From Streptomyces ruber (GTDB taxonomy: Bacteria > Actinomycetota > Actinomycetes > Streptomycetales > Streptomycetaceae): DNA of 64,000 nt. Shown in pieces: positions 1 through 8,038 of this stretch; position 1 is the first letter of the stretch, and every line of letters starts with the position of its first letter. A program made the position numbers and the translations under genes. The DNA lies in contig NZ_BMQK01000016.1 in NCBI RefSeq assembly GCF_014648075.1, positions 1-64,000 of the forward strand. Direction: 5' to 3'. The notes beneath the pieces are model-generated. The model saw only the letters and a list, made by a program, of their open reading frames with translations, made no database searches and was not told the DNA's origin.

Positions 1-197
1 TCCTCGTCCACGGCCGGCTTCGCGATCGCGCCCGACTGCACCTCGTCGACCGTCTTCCGGCCCTCCACCGGACCCAGGTCGAACAGGTACGGCGGATCGG
101 CGGTGTCCTCGACGAACCTCTGGGCTGCGGGCTCGAGGACCGGCTGCACCGGCTGCACCGGCTGCACCGGCCGGAGCGGGTTGGCGGATTCGGACAT
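1..197 (-). CDS. alpha/beta hydrolase (acetyl esterase-like), N-terminal part only
   Basis: The reading frame enters from the left edge; only the first 65 residues are visible. After a Val-Gln-Pro tandem repeat encoded by three 9-bp units, the segment LEPAAQRFVEDTADPPYLFD is the typical start of Streptomyces fold-3 alpha/beta hydrolases (HSL/acetyl esterase type). The catalytic part lies outside the window. Two in-frame ATGs are available (203 and 197); 197 is chosen because GGGAG lies 6 bases before it but directly abuts the other. The exact substrate cannot be judged. Confidence 0.7.
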   Translation of the reverse strand, partial: MSESANPLRPVQPVQPVQPVLEPAAQRFVEDTADPPYLFDLGPVEGRKTVDEVQSGAIAKPAVDE

Positions 198-417
198 GTG
201 CATCTCCCGGGGTTTCCGTGACGTGCCGCCGGTCGTTCCGGCGATGACGGCCCCAGGGGGTGCCGAACGCGCCATGCGCTCCGGTTCCCGCCCCCGGGAT
301 CCGTCCTCCGGCACGCCAGAACCGTCCGGTGGTCACCAGTTGCTCACCAGCGCACCACCCCTGCTCCTCCAGTGCACGTCGTCGGCGCGGTGCCGGACCG
401 GGCCGGGGGGAGGCCCC

Positions 418-756
418 TCAGCCCGGTTCGCCCTCCAGCCACCGCAGCACGTCGGGCGTCACGGGGTCGACGAGGTCGGCGAACTCGCCGTGCTTGGTCA
501 GGAACCTGGCCCAGTAGGGGCACACGGGAACGATGCGCTTCCCGCTCTCGCGCACGTCGGCGATCGCCTCCCGGACGAGCCGGGAGGCGAGACCCTGCCC
601 GGCGAAGGCGTCGTCGATCTCCGTGTGGAAGAAGACACGCTGCTCGCCGCGGTCGCGGTACTGGGTAACGCCCGCGAGCCGGCCGTCGGCCAGGATCTCG
701 TAGCGGTGCCGGGCGTCCGCCCGCTCGACGGTCGGTGCTGCGGAGGGCTGGTCCAT
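418..756 (-). CDS. GNAT-like N-acetyltransferase (YjdJ/Gcn5-related, short form)
   Basis: A 112-residue protein made of a single small acetyltransferase fold. Visible features are the beta-strand pair around YEILADGRLAGVTQYRD, the FFHTEIDDAFAGQGLASRLV segment, which is the acetyl-CoA pyrophosphate loop (Q/RxxGxG/A type), and the following KRIVPVCPYWARFLTKH strand-helix. This matches the short YjdJ-like branch of the GNAT superfamily; the acceptor is unknown. AAGGAAC precedes the ATG at a good distance. It lies 33 bp downstream of the pirin gene on the same strand, so the two are probably co-transcribed. Confidence 0.85.
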   Translation of the reverse strand: MDQPSAAPTVERADARHRYEILADGRLAGVTQYRDRGEQRVFFHTEIDDAFAGQGLASRLVREAIADVRESGKRIVPVCPYWARFLTKHGEFADLVDPVTPDVLRWLEGEPG

Positions 757-789
757 GGGGTCTGTTCCTTACGGTCCGACGGTCCGGGG

Positions 790-1803
790 TCAGTCGCGCG
801 CGGGGTTGCGGCGCGGGGTGATGACGGCGTTCGGCAGGGCGGGCGCGGGCAGCCGGTCCCCGTCGTAGCCCTCGACGGCGCCGAAGCGGTCGGACGCGTC
901 CTGCCACTCCTCGCGCGCGCGGACGATGTCGTCGTGGCTGCGGCCGATGAAGTTCCACCACATGACGATCTCCTCGCCGAACGGGGTGCCGCCGAGCAGG
1001 ACCGTCCGGGCCGGGTCGTCCGAGTCGTTGACGAGGGTCAGTGCGTCGGCGCCGGGGTGCACGTAGCCGAGTTCCGCCGCCTGCAGCGGGGTGCCGGCCA
1101 CCCGGACGTCCCCGTGGTCGACGAGGAGACCGTGCTCGAAGCCGGGGTCCACGGCGAGGGTGACCGTCGCGCGCGGCGCCAGGACGATCTCGGCGCCGAG
1201 CAGCGGCGTGAAGGTGCGCACCGGAGACACGGACCCGGCGAGGGAGCCCAGGAAGACCCGGACGGTCGCGGCGCCGTCGGTCCCGTCGGTCCCGTCGAGG
1301 CGGACCGGCTCGGGCACGTGGTGCTGGAAGTCCCGTCCCGTGTCGCGGTGTTCGGCGGGCAGCGCCACCCACAGCTGCACGCCGTGCAGGACGGTGGTCC
1401 GCGGGGTCGAGACCTCCGAGTGGCAGATGCCGTGTCCGCCGGTCATCAGGTTCAGCTCGCCGGGCCGTACGTAGGCGTGGCTGCCGAGGCTGTCCCGGTG
1501 CTCGATCTCACCGCTGAACAGCCAGCTCACCGTCTGCAGTCCGATGTGCGGGTGCGGCGCGACGTCCATGCCGCCGGTGCGGGCGACGTCGTCGGGGCCG
1601 TAGTGGTCGGCGAAGCACCAGGCGCCGATCAGGGTCCGGGCACGCTGCGGCAGCGTGCGCCGTACGGTCATCGCCCGCGGGCCGCCCAGGGGCACGTCGC
1701 GGGGGGTGAGGACGTCGACCCGCGGTTCCGCCGCCGGCCGCCCGTCGGCGTCCGCCGGGGTTCCGCACCGTACCGCCACAGGTCCTGACTCGACGTTGCT
1801 CAT
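790..1803 (-). CDS. pirin family protein
   Basis: A 337-residue bicupin of the pirin family, close to the usual length of actinobacterial pirins. The N-terminal cupin carries the diagnostic metal-ligand region PHPHIGLQTVSWLFSGEIEH followed by the GGHGICHSE segment, which hold the conserved His/Glu ligands; the C-terminal cupin ends with the typical GTPFGEEIVMWWNF block. Pirins are iron-binding and some act as quercetinase-like dioxygenases; the substrate here is unknown. AAGGTGG lies upstream of the ATG. It is transcribed away from the CMD-family gene at 1890, and the 86-bp gap between them is unusually AT-rich, which suggests a shared redox-related promoter region. Confidence 0.92.
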   Translation of the reverse strand: MSNVESGPVAVRCGTPADADGRPAAEPRVDVLTPRDVPLGGPRAMTVRRTLPQRARTLIGAWCFADHYGPDDVARTGGMDVAPHPHIGLQTVSWLFSGEIEHRDSLGSHAYVRPGELNLMTGGHGICHSEVSTPRTTVLHGVQLWVALPAEHRDTGRDFQHHVPEPVRLDGTDGTDGAATVRVFLGSLAGSVSPVRTFTPLLGAEIVLAPRATVTLAVDPGFEHGLLVDHGDVRVAGTPLQAAELGYVHPGADALTLVNDSDDPARTVLLGGTPFGEEIVMWWNFIGRSHDDIVRAREEWQDASDRFGAVEGYDGDRLPAPALPNAVITPRRNPARD

Positions 1804-1889
1804 CGGGGACCACCACCTTCCACACTCATGATACTTTCATTTTCAACAATTACGCAACGGCTTCGGCCCACCCGCGAAGGAGCCCCAGG

Positions 1890-2399
1890 TTGAGCAGCAG
1901 CCCCGCGCCCGCGTCACCGGCGTCACCGGAGCCTTCGGCACCCCCGTCCGCGGGCCGACGGATCTTCGTCGACAAGCAGAGCCCCCAGGCCTACCGCGCG
2001 CTGGTGCAGACCTCGGAGGCGGTCCGCGCCACCGCGGCCGACGCGGGACTCGACCGCATTCTCGTCGAACTGGTCAACCTCCGCGTCTCCCAGCTCAACG
2101 GCTGCGCCTACTGCCTCGACGTGCACACCAGGGCGGCGCTGCGCGCGGGTGAGACGACGCGGCGGCTGGGCACGCTGGCGGCCTGGCGGGACACCGAGCT
2201 GTTCACCCCGCTCGAACGCGCCGCGCTCGCCCTGGCGGAGGCGACCACGGTGCCGTCCGACGCCGCCGCGCAGGACGCCGCGTACGCCGCCGCCCGCGAG
2301 GTGTTCACCGACGAGCAGATCTCCGCGGTGATCTGGGTGGCGGTGACCATCAACGCGTTCAACCGGGTCTCGATCCTGAGCAGGCATCCGGTGCGGTGA
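1890..2399 (+). CDS. carboxymuconolactone decarboxylase family protein (AhpD-like alkylhydroperoxidase)
   Basis: A 169-residue all-helical CMD/AhpD-fold protein. The redox motif CAYCLDVH (CxxCxxxH) sits near residue 75, as in AhpD-type peroxidase partners, followed by helices ending in NAFNRVSIL. A TTG start is chosen because AAGGAG lies 7 bases upstream and the first about 28 residues are a Pro/Ala/Ser-rich leader that adds no fold. It is divergent from pirin; CMD proteins and pirins are frequently paired in Streptomyces, consistent with a peroxide or electrophile response. The physiological reductant is not visible here. Confidence 0.9.
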   Translation: MSSSPAPASPASPEPSAPPSAGRRIFVDKQSPQAYRALVQTSEAVRATAADAGLDRILVELVNLRVSQLNGCAYCLDVHTRAALRAGETTRRLGTLAAWRDTELFTPLERAALALAEATTVPSDAAAQDAAYAAAREVFTDEQISAVIWVAVTINAFNRVSILSRHPVR

Positions 2400-2473
2400 C
2401 CCCCTGTTCGTCCGGCTGTACGAGCAGCCGTCGGCAGAGACCGGAGGAGACCGGAGGCCGCGGAAGAAACGAT

Positions 2474-2503
2474 GCGGCCGCGCCCCGGACGGGGCGCGGC
2501 CGC
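2474..2503. terminator. bidirectional GC hairpin between convergent genes
   Basis: A perfect 13-bp inverted repeat, GCGGCCGCGCCCC and its complement, separated by a 4-base GGAC loop. It lies 75 bp past the stop of the CMD gene and 50 bp past the stop of the convergent small membrane protein gene, so it can serve both transcripts. As often in Streptomyces, no U-tract follows. Confidence 0.8.
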
Positions 2504-2553
2504 GATGGATCAGGTGGGCCGGCGGGTTCTCACACCTCGGTGCTCACGGACGC

Positions 2554-2856
2554 TCACACCCTGGCGCCGTCGTCACGGCCCCGGCTGCCGGACTTGGCCA
2601 GCCCCCGGCTGATCATGTACCCGATCGTCAGCAGGGTGACGTACAGCCACGCCTGCCCCGCCGGGAACCGGTCGACCCCGCGCGCGTCGTCCCCCACGAC
2701 GGCGGATGCGATGAGTACGGCGACCACGGCCGCGACGAACGCCATGAGTTCCGTGGTCTTGTAGCTGGGCTTGGTCTCCTCGCCCACCCGTTCCCCGGCG
2801 TACGTGGCCCGGGGCATGCCGGACTCCGGGTATCCGGCCGACGATGCAGCGGACAT
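2554..2856 (-). CDS. small conserved membrane protein (two predicted TM helices)
   Basis: A 100-residue protein with a polar N-terminus, a hydrophobic helix around ELMAFVAAVVAVLIASAVVG (residues about 36-55), a short external loop with FPAGQ, and a second helix around WLYVTLLTIGYMISRGLA. The tail is strongly charged (SGSRGRDDGARV). Short two-helix proteins of this type are common in Streptomyces and have no assigned function. AGGAGGAC precedes the ATG. The gene is convergent with the CMD gene, with the shared hairpin between them. Confidence 0.8.
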   Translation of the reverse strand: MSAASSAGYPESGMPRATYAGERVGEETKPSYKTTELMAFVAAVVAVLIASAVVGDDARGVDRFPAGQAWLYVTLLTIGYMISRGLAKSGSRGRDDGARV

Positions 2857-3365
2857 CGTGTCCTCCTGGATTCGTTGGGGCCCGACGACCGTCGAGCCTT
2901 GCGAGCCAGTACCCGACCCCTCTCCCCCGTAACGGCGCTATCCGGCGGACGACCGGGCTCCACCCCGGTACGGCGTTCAACCGTTCCCCCGGCCGGCGCC
3001 CGTCCACGCGGGGCCGCCCCCGGGTGCCGACGACGTGCTGCGTGCGCGGCCGTCCGCGCGCGCCCGTCCACGGCACGGGCGCCGGTGGCCGGTCGGCCTG
3101 CGCAGGCCGGCGGTGTCCGCCGTACGGCGACGTACGTCCCCCGTACTGCGTCACCCGGCCCGTCCGCGCGCCCGGATCCCGGCGGTCACGTCCCGTCCGG
3201 GTGTCCGTGCCCCGTACGGCCGCTGGCGCGGGGCGGTCCGCCACCGCTGCCCGACGTGACGCGGGAGAGCCGCGCCGTACCCCTTTTCCGGCTGACCGCC
3301 CGTCATGCCTGAGCTGTTGCGCCGTAAACGGTCCACGGCCGCGCGCGACGAAGGGCTGCCCATCT
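2857..3365. other. non-coding gap of about 510 bp upstream of the kinase gene
   Basis: No frame here has a credible start, ribosome site and protein-like composition; the open frames crossing it are GC-driven. It must contain the promoter of the small membrane protein on the left and of the kinase on the right. I see no clear repeat, operator or RNA structure. Confidence 0.5.
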
Positions 3366-5096
3366 GTGAGTGACAACGGATCCGGCGGAAGGGTCCGGCC
3401 GGCTCGCCCCGGCGACCCCTCCCACATAGGCCCGTACCGGATCGCCGGCCGGCTCGGCGCGGGCGGGATGGGAGTCGTCCACGCCGGTGTCGCCGCCGAC
3501 GGGACGCGCGTGGCGGTGAAGGTGATCCATCCCGCGCAGGCCGAGGAGCCGGAGTTCAGGGCGCGTTTCCGACGCGAGGTGCGGTTGTCCTCCCGCGTCA
3601 CCGGCCCGTACCTGATACCGCTGCTCGACGCCGACACGGAGGCGGACGTCCCCTGGCTGGCCACCGCGTACGTCCCCGGTCCGACGCTGAAACAGCACGT
3701 GGACACGGACGGACCGCTCACCGGGGGAAGCCTGTACGCACTCGCCGGCGCCACCGCGCAGGCCCTGGCCGACGTCCACGCCGCCGGTGTGGTGCACCGC
3801 GACGTGAAACCGCAGAACGTCATCCTCACGCCCGCCTGTCCCCGCGTCCTGGACTTCGGCATCGCGCACGCCGACGACGTCACCGGCGTCACCCGCACCG
3901 GGGCCGTCTCCGGCACCCCGGGCTGGATCAGCCCCGAGCAGTACCGCGGCGGGAGCACGAGCCCCGCCAGTGACATGTTCGCCTGGGGAGCACTCGTGGC
4001 GTACGCGGCCACGGGCCGGCTGCCCTTCGGGGACGACGCCTCCTACGCGGTCGCGGTGCGCGTGATGACCGGTGAGCCCGACCTGGACGGCGTCCCCGGT
4101 CCGCTGCGGCGGATCGTGGAGCGGGCGCTGTCCAAGGAGCCGGAGGGCCGCCCGTCGGCCGCCGAGGCCGCCCGGAGCTGCGCGGAACTGCTGGCCGCCC
4201 AGACCACCCAGGTGCTGGGCACGGCACCGGCCACGGTCGGGGACATGGTCACGGCCGTCTGGGACGTACCGGCCGGCGACGATCCGGCGTGGGGCCTGCC
4301 CACCTCGCCCGGCTCGTCCCCGGGCCGTCCGGGCCGTCCGGGCCGTCCGGGCCGTCCGGGCCGTCCGGGCCGTCCGGGCCGTCCGGGCCGTCCGGGCCGT
4401 CCGGGCCGTCCGGGCCGTCCGAGGAAGCGGCCGGTCCGCACGGTGGTCGTCGCGGCCGCCGTCATCGGCGGCCTGGCCGGAGGGGTCGCGGCCATGCTGC
4501 CCCACGGTTCCGGAGGCGACAAGGCGGTGGCCTCACCCTCGAACGCCGCGGACGGCGGGACGAAGGAGGCGGAGCGGTCCGCCGGCGAGGACGCCGGTGA
4601 CACCACCGGCGCGACTCCTGTCGTCGACGAGACCCCCGTCGTCGACGAGCCCCCTGCCGACAGCGACGACGTCGGCAACGACGCGGACTGGCGCCCGGAC
4701 GACGCCGGTCTCCGGGAGGCGATGTCCCCCAGCACCGACAGCACCGAGATCCAGGTGGCCGACCAGGCCGCCAGACAGATCATCGGGCGGACCAACGGGA
4801 TGCGTGCGTACCTCGGCACCGACCGCGAACTCGGTCACGAGGACATCGCCGTGGGATTCGACCCGTCCGGCTCGGTGATGTACGTGTGGACGAACAGCGA
4901 GGTGTGGGGTCGGGGCGCGGCCGAGGCATGGGCCGCCACGACCGCCGGTGAGGCCTGCCGGACCCTCGTGAGGCAGCGGGAGAGCGCGGGCGGCACCTGG
5001 CCGTACACCCGTTACGCCGTGGCGCAGAGAACGGAATCCGGCCCCCTGATGATGCGCTGGGGCACGGCCGGCCCGGAGGCCGGCTGCCCCTCCTGA
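3366..5096 (+). CDS. receptor-type serine/threonine protein kinase with (GRP)11 linker
   Basis: A 576-residue Hanks-type kinase with one membrane helix. The kinase domain (about residues 20-280) shows the glycine loop GRLGAGGMGVVH, the VAVKVIHP lysine, HRDVKPQN catalytic loop, DFG and SGTPGWISPEQ with the SPE variant of APE. A disordered linker follows, with eleven Gly-Arg-Pro repeats (residues about 320-352), an RKRP stop-transfer-like cluster, a TM helix near 361-380, and an extracellular Ser/Thr/Asp-rich stalk with a folded C-terminal module containing two Cys. GTG at 3366 is chosen: the sequence before it is not protein-like and AAGGG lies 10 bases upstream. There are no PASTA repeats, so the ligand is unknown. 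Confidence 0.93.
   Translation: MSDNGSGGRVRPARPGDPSHIGPYRIAGRLGAGGMGVVHAGVAADGTRVAVKVIHPAQAEEPEFRARFRREVRLSSRVTGPYLIPLLDADTEADVPWLATAYVPGPTLKQHVDTDGPLTGGSLYALAGATAQALADVHAAGVVHRDVKPQNVILTPACPRVLDFGIAHADDVTGVTRTGAVSGTPGWISPEQYRGGSTSPASDMFAWGALVAYAATGRLPFGDDASYAVAVRVMTGEPDLDGVPGPLRRIVERALSKEPEGRPSAAEAARSCAELLAAQTTQVLGTAPATVGDMVTAVWDVPAGDDPAWGLPTSPGSSPGRPGRPGRPGRPGRPGRPGRPGRPGRPGRPGRPRKRPVRTVVVAAAVIGGLAGGVAAMLPHGSGGDKAVASPSNAADGGTKEAERSAGEDAGDTTGATPVVDETPVVDEPPADSDDVGNDADWRPDDAGLREAMSPSTDSTEIQVADQAARQIIGRTNGMRAYLGTDRELGHEDIAVGFDPSGSVMYVWTNSEVWGRGAAEAWAATTAGEACRTLVRQRESAGGTWPYTRYAVAQRTESGPLMMRWGTAGPEAGCPS
4322..4420 (+). repeat. 9-bp tandem repeat, 11 copies, inside the kinase gene
   Basis: The unit GGGCCGTCC is repeated eleven times without a mismatch and stays in frame, encoding (Gly-Arg-Pro)11 between kinase domain and membrane helix. 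Perfect nucleotide identity including synonymous positions points to recent slippage expansion, so copy number probably varies between strains without breaking the frame. Confidence 0.95.
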
Positions 5097-5124
5097 CCAC
5101 GGCCCGGACCGGGCGGGCGACCGC

Positions 5125-6414
5125 TCACGCCGCCGCCGGCCGGCCCGCCGGCGCGTGCGCATCCGTGACGTCCGCGATGTCCGTGACGACGAATCCGCTG
5201 CGCGGCCGGGTCGGGATGCGCCCCAGCGGAATGGACAGGTCCTGCTCCGGTACCGCGTACGTGAGGCGCGCCAGGCGCACGGCGAGGGTCTCCAGCAGTC
5301 CGATGGTGAGGTTCTCCCCCGGGCAGCGGTGACCCGCCCGGGGATCGCCGCCGCCCTGCGGGATCAGCTCGTCGCTTTCGGCGGGCCGCTCGAGGAACCG
5401 CTGCGGGCGGAAGGCGTACGGGTCGCCCCACAGCTTCTCGTCGTGGTTCTGCCCGTACACGTCCAGCAGCACCAGCGCCCCGGCCGGAATGCGCTCGCCC
5501 TCCCAGGTCAGGTCGGTCACGGCGTGCCCACCGAGGAACGGTGCGAACGGGTAGAAGCGGCGCACCTCGTGCGTGAACGCGGTCGCGTACGCGGCGTCAC
5601 CGGTCCGCAGCCGCTCCCGGATCTCGGGCCAACGGTGGAGCGCGTGCGCCGTGAAGGACAGGAACCAGCTGACGGCGACCGTGGGCCGGATGACGTTCAG
5701 CAGCTCCACCGCGGCGGTCCTCGCGTCCAGCGGCTCGCCCGAGGCGTCGCGGTGCCGGCACACCCGGCCGAGCACGCTGTCCTCGGGCGCCGCGACACCA
5801 CCCGAGCGCACGTCCTCCACCAGCCGGGCCAGCCGGTCCTCCTGCCGGCCACGGGCCCGCCGGGCACGCCAGTGACGCGGCCCGAGCGTGGCGAAACCGT
5901 CGATCATGGCGACCAGATCGCGGGCCAAAGCTTCGGCCCCGTCCCCGTCCCCCTCACCCAGGGGAACTCCGGCCCAGCGGCACACTCCACGGGTCAGCAC
6001 CACGCTCACCTCGTCGAACAGGACGACCTCGGGCCGCCCGCCCCACTCGGGCACGGCCTCGTCCCACGCCCGGGCGACCTCCTCGGCCAGCCCGGCGACC
6101 CGGTCACCGTGCAGCAGCGGCAGGAACAGCTCCTTCCGCGCCCGGTGCGCCTCCCCGTCGAGCGTGTGCACCGCGCCGTGCCCGAACAGGGTGCCGACCA
6201 CCGGCTCGGGAAGCGCGCCCGTACGGCGCACGTGCCGCTCGTCGTAGAAGAACCGCACCGCGTCGGGTCCGCGCAACGCCACGGTGGGCCGCCCCATCAG
6301 CCGGGTCCGCACGACGCGGCCCCCGCTCTCCCGCATGCGGTTCGGCAACCAGGCATAGCCTTCGGCCAGGGCGAACAGGGTGCGGTCGGTCAGGGGGCGG
6401 CTGAGTGCGTCCAT
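5125..6414 (-). CDS. cytochrome P450, CYP152-type fatty acid peroxygenase
   Basis: A 429-residue P450. The heme ligand is Cys364 in GHRCPGENLTIG. Diagnostic for CYP152 peroxygenases, the I-helix lacks the usual acid-alcohol pair and instead has Arg243-Pro244 in LLNVIRPTVAVSW, matching the Arg-Pro pair that binds the fatty acid carboxylate in P450 BS-beta; the GGGDPRAGHRCPGE loop is also of that type. Such enzymes use H2O2 to hydroxylate or decarboxylate fatty acids and need no redox partner, which is an inference here. It lies 196 bp downstream of cvnD on the same strand, in the place where conservons often carry a P450. The ribosome site is weak. Confidence 0.88.
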   Translation of the reverse strand: MDALSRPLTDRTLFALAEGYAWLPNRMRESGGRVVRTRLMGRPTVALRGPDAVRFFYDERHVRRTGALPEPVVGTLFGHGAVHTLDGEAHRARKELFLPLLHGDRVAGLAEEVARAWDEAVPEWGGRPEVVLFDEVSVVLTRGVCRWAGVPLGEGDGDGAEALARDLVAMIDGFATLGPRHWRARRARGRQEDRLARLVEDVRSGGVAAPEDSVLGRVCRHRDASGEPLDARTAAVELLNVIRPTVAVSWFLSFTAHALHRWPEIRERLRTGDAAYATAFTHEVRRFYPFAPFLGGHAVTDLTWEGERIPAGALVLLDVYGQNHDEKLWGDPYAFRPQRFLERPAESDELIPQGGGDPRAGHRCPGENLTIGLLETLAVRLARLTYAVPEQDLSIPLGRIPTRPRSGFVVTDIADVTDAHAPAGRPAAA

Positions 6415-6540
6415 GAGGGGCGGGTGCCCCGGGGCCCCACCGGCACACCTGTCACCATCGGCCCCATAGGCCCTCGGCCGGGTTCCAGGCTCCGGAGTCC
6501 GGGACGTGGACAGCGAACGCGCAGCCGATGCCGGTCGCCG

Positions 6541-6588
6541 CGGTGGACCGACGGCCCGGTGGACCGACGGCCCGGGAGGCCGACGGCC
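6541..6588. repeat. 16-bp tandem repeat (2 exact, 1 degenerate) between cvnD and the P450
   Basis: CGGTGGACCGACGGCC occurs at 6541-6556 and 6557-6572, and a diverged third copy fills 6573-6588. Each unit can form a short GGTGGACC / GGCCGACGGCC-type stem. It sits in the 196-bp gap between cvnD and the P450 gene and may act as an attenuating or RNA-stabilising structure; no function is proven. Confidence 0.6.
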
Positions 6589-6610
6589 CTGACGGCCGGA
6601 GGACCGGGGG

Positions 6611-7249
6611 TCAGAAAGCCGCCCCCGGCCCCACCGCCGTCCCGTTGACCCGGGCCGACAGGGCGATCAGCCGGTCGATCAGCGCGATCAGGACCTCGCG
6701 GCACGAATCGCGGTCCCGGGCGTCGCAGAGCAGGACCTGGGCGTCCTCCGGCAGGGCGAGGGCGTCGCGGATCTCCTCGGGGGCGTAGGGGTGCTCGCCG
6801 TGGAAGCCGTTGACGCCGACGACGAAGGGGATGCGGCGCCGCTCGAAGAAGTCGATCGCGGCGAAGCTGCTCTCCGGTCTGCGGACGTCGATGAGGACCA
6901 CGGCGCCCAGGGCACCGATGGCGAGGTCGTTCCACATGAACCAGAACCGCTGCTGACCGGGGGTGCCGAAGAGGTACAGCACCAGGTCGTCGCTGATCGT
7001 GATGCGGCCGAAGTCCAGGGCCACGGTGGTGGCGTGCTTCTCCTCGATGCCGTCGAGGTCGTCGACGCCCAGACCGGCCATGGTCAGGGGTTCCTCGGTG
7101 CGCAGCGGGACGATCTCGCTGGTCGACCCGACCATGGTCGTCTTGCCGACGCCGAAGCCCCCGGCGATCAGGATCTTCACGGCGTCCGGTGCCGCGGCGG
7201 CGCCCCGCGTGCCGGCACCGGCACGGTCGGCGGAGTCAGAGCCGCTCAA
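6611..7249 (-). CDS. cvnD: conservon GTP-binding protein CvnD
   Basis: A 212-residue small GTPase of the CvnD/Gpn-like family that ends Streptomyces conservons. It shows the P-loop GGFGVGKTT, the G3 segment FGTPGQQRFWFMW, the VVLIDVRRPESSFAAIDFFE block and a G4 region VGVNGFHG in which the usual NKxD is altered, as is normal for this family. CvnD is thought to work at the membrane with CvnA-C in a receptor-like complex. A TTG start is chosen: GAGGGA precedes it and it overlaps the end of cvnC by 14 bp, which implies translational coupling. Confidence 0.93.
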   Translation of the reverse strand: MSGSDSADRAGAGTRGAAAAPDAVKILIAGGFGVGKTTMVGSTSEIVPLRTEEPLTMAGLGVDDLDGIEEKHATTVALDFGRITISDDLVLYLFGTPGQQRFWFMWNDLAIGALGAVVLIDVRRPESSFAAIDFFERRRIPFVVGVNGFHGEHPYAPEEIRDALALPEDAQVLLCDARDRDSCREVLIALIDRLIALSARVNGTAVGPGAAF

Positions 7250-7592
7250 GGCCGTCCCTCACTTTCTGCAGCAGTTCCAGGTCCGGGATCGCCGAGACGG
7301 GACGCGGCGGCCGGACGGTGATCCGGCCCGCCTCCAGCAGGTCGCTCAGCATGATGGTGACCACGCTGACCGGGAGGTCGAGCCGGGTGGCCAGCTCGGC
7401 CACCACGACCGGCCGCGCACAGAGCCGCAGGATGCGCAGGTGCTCCGGCTGCGGCCGCGGGCCGTCGTCGGGTTGCGGGTCGGCCGCGGTCACCGACGTG
7501 ATGAGGGTGAAGTCGGCGCGATCCGGTTTGGTCCGGCCTCCGGTCAGGGTGAACGGCCGGACCAGACGGCCGGCCGTATCGCCGCCGTTCAC
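7236..7592 (-). CDS. cvnC: DUF742 protein, conservon component CvnC
   Basis: A 118-residue DUF742 protein with a winged-helix-like fold. The segments RLVRPFTLTGGRT, ILRLCARPVVVAELATRLDL and VSVVTIMLSDLLEAGRITVR are characteristic. It is the third member of the four-gene conservon, between the roadblock protein and the GTPase. The GTG start lies one base after the stop of cvnB. In studied conservons CvnC interacts with CvnA and CvnB; it is not known to bind DNA. Confidence 0.93.
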   Translation of the reverse strand: MNGGDTAGRLVRPFTLTGGRTKPDRADFTLITSVTAADPQPDDGPRPQPEHLRILRLCARPVVVAELATRLDLPVSVVTIMLSDLLEAGRITVRPPRPVSAIPDLELLQKVRDGLERL

Positions 7593-7593
7593 C

Positions 7594-8016
7594 TCACTCG
7601 CCGTTGTCGGCGGCGTTGCCGCGCGGCGCCGCGCTCAGGTGCTCGCCTATCTTCTTCACCAGCATGTTCATCTGGTACGCCACCACGCCGACGTCCGCGC
7701 CCTGGCTGGTGAGCACGGCGAGGTGGGCGCCGGGCCCGGCGTTGGTCAGGATCAGGTAGCTGTTGCCCATCTCGATGAGCGCCTGTCGCACGGGTCCGCC
7801 GCGGAAGTCCATGCTGACGCCCTTGCTGAGGCTCATCAGCCCGGACGCGGTCGCGGCGAGCCGTTCGGCGTCGTCCCGGACGAACGCCGTGGACTTGCTG
7901 ACGACCAGGCCGTCCTCGGAGAGCACGACGGCGTGGTTCACCTCGGCGACCCGGTCCACCAGTCCGGTGAGCAGCTGGTCGAGCTGGCTGTGTGTGGCGG
8001 GGGTGGGGCGTGTCAT
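7594..8016 (-). CDS. cvnB: roadblock/LC7 domain protein, conservon component CvnB
   Basis: A 140-residue roadblock/LC7 domain protein. The segment LDQLLTGLVDRVAEVNHAVV followed by LSEDGLVV and the C-terminal VGVVAYQMNMLVKKIGEHL helix are typical. It is thought to act as a GTPase-associated scaffold or GAP-like partner for CvnD. An upstream in-frame ATG (8031) exists, but ATG 8016 has GAAGGA seven bases before it and gives the standard MTRP-type start seen in the family, so it is preferred. Confidence 0.93.
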   Translation of the reverse strand: MTRPTPATHSQLDQLLTGLVDRVAEVNHAVVLSEDGLVVSKSTAFVRDDAERLAATASGLMSLSKGVSMDFRGGPVRQALIEMGNSYLILTNAGPGAHLAVLTSQGADVGVVAYQMNMLVKKIGEHLSAAPRGNAADNGE

Positions 8017-8038
8017 TTCTCTGTCCTTCATCAGCGGT

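Noticed and set aside
103..1788. 561-residue plus-strand open frame opposite the pirin and GNAT genes
   Set aside because: It mirrors the codon bias of the real minus-strand genes, has no ribosome site and is Gly/Val/Arg/His-rich without any fold.
2844..3365. N-terminal extension of the Ser/Thr kinase by 174 codons
   Set aside because: The added sequence is Arg/Pro/Gly noise without domain; GTG 3366 starts right before the normal kinase N-terminus.
4322..4420. CRISPR-like repeat array
   Set aside because: Units are contiguous 9-mers without spacers and are in frame inside a kinase gene.
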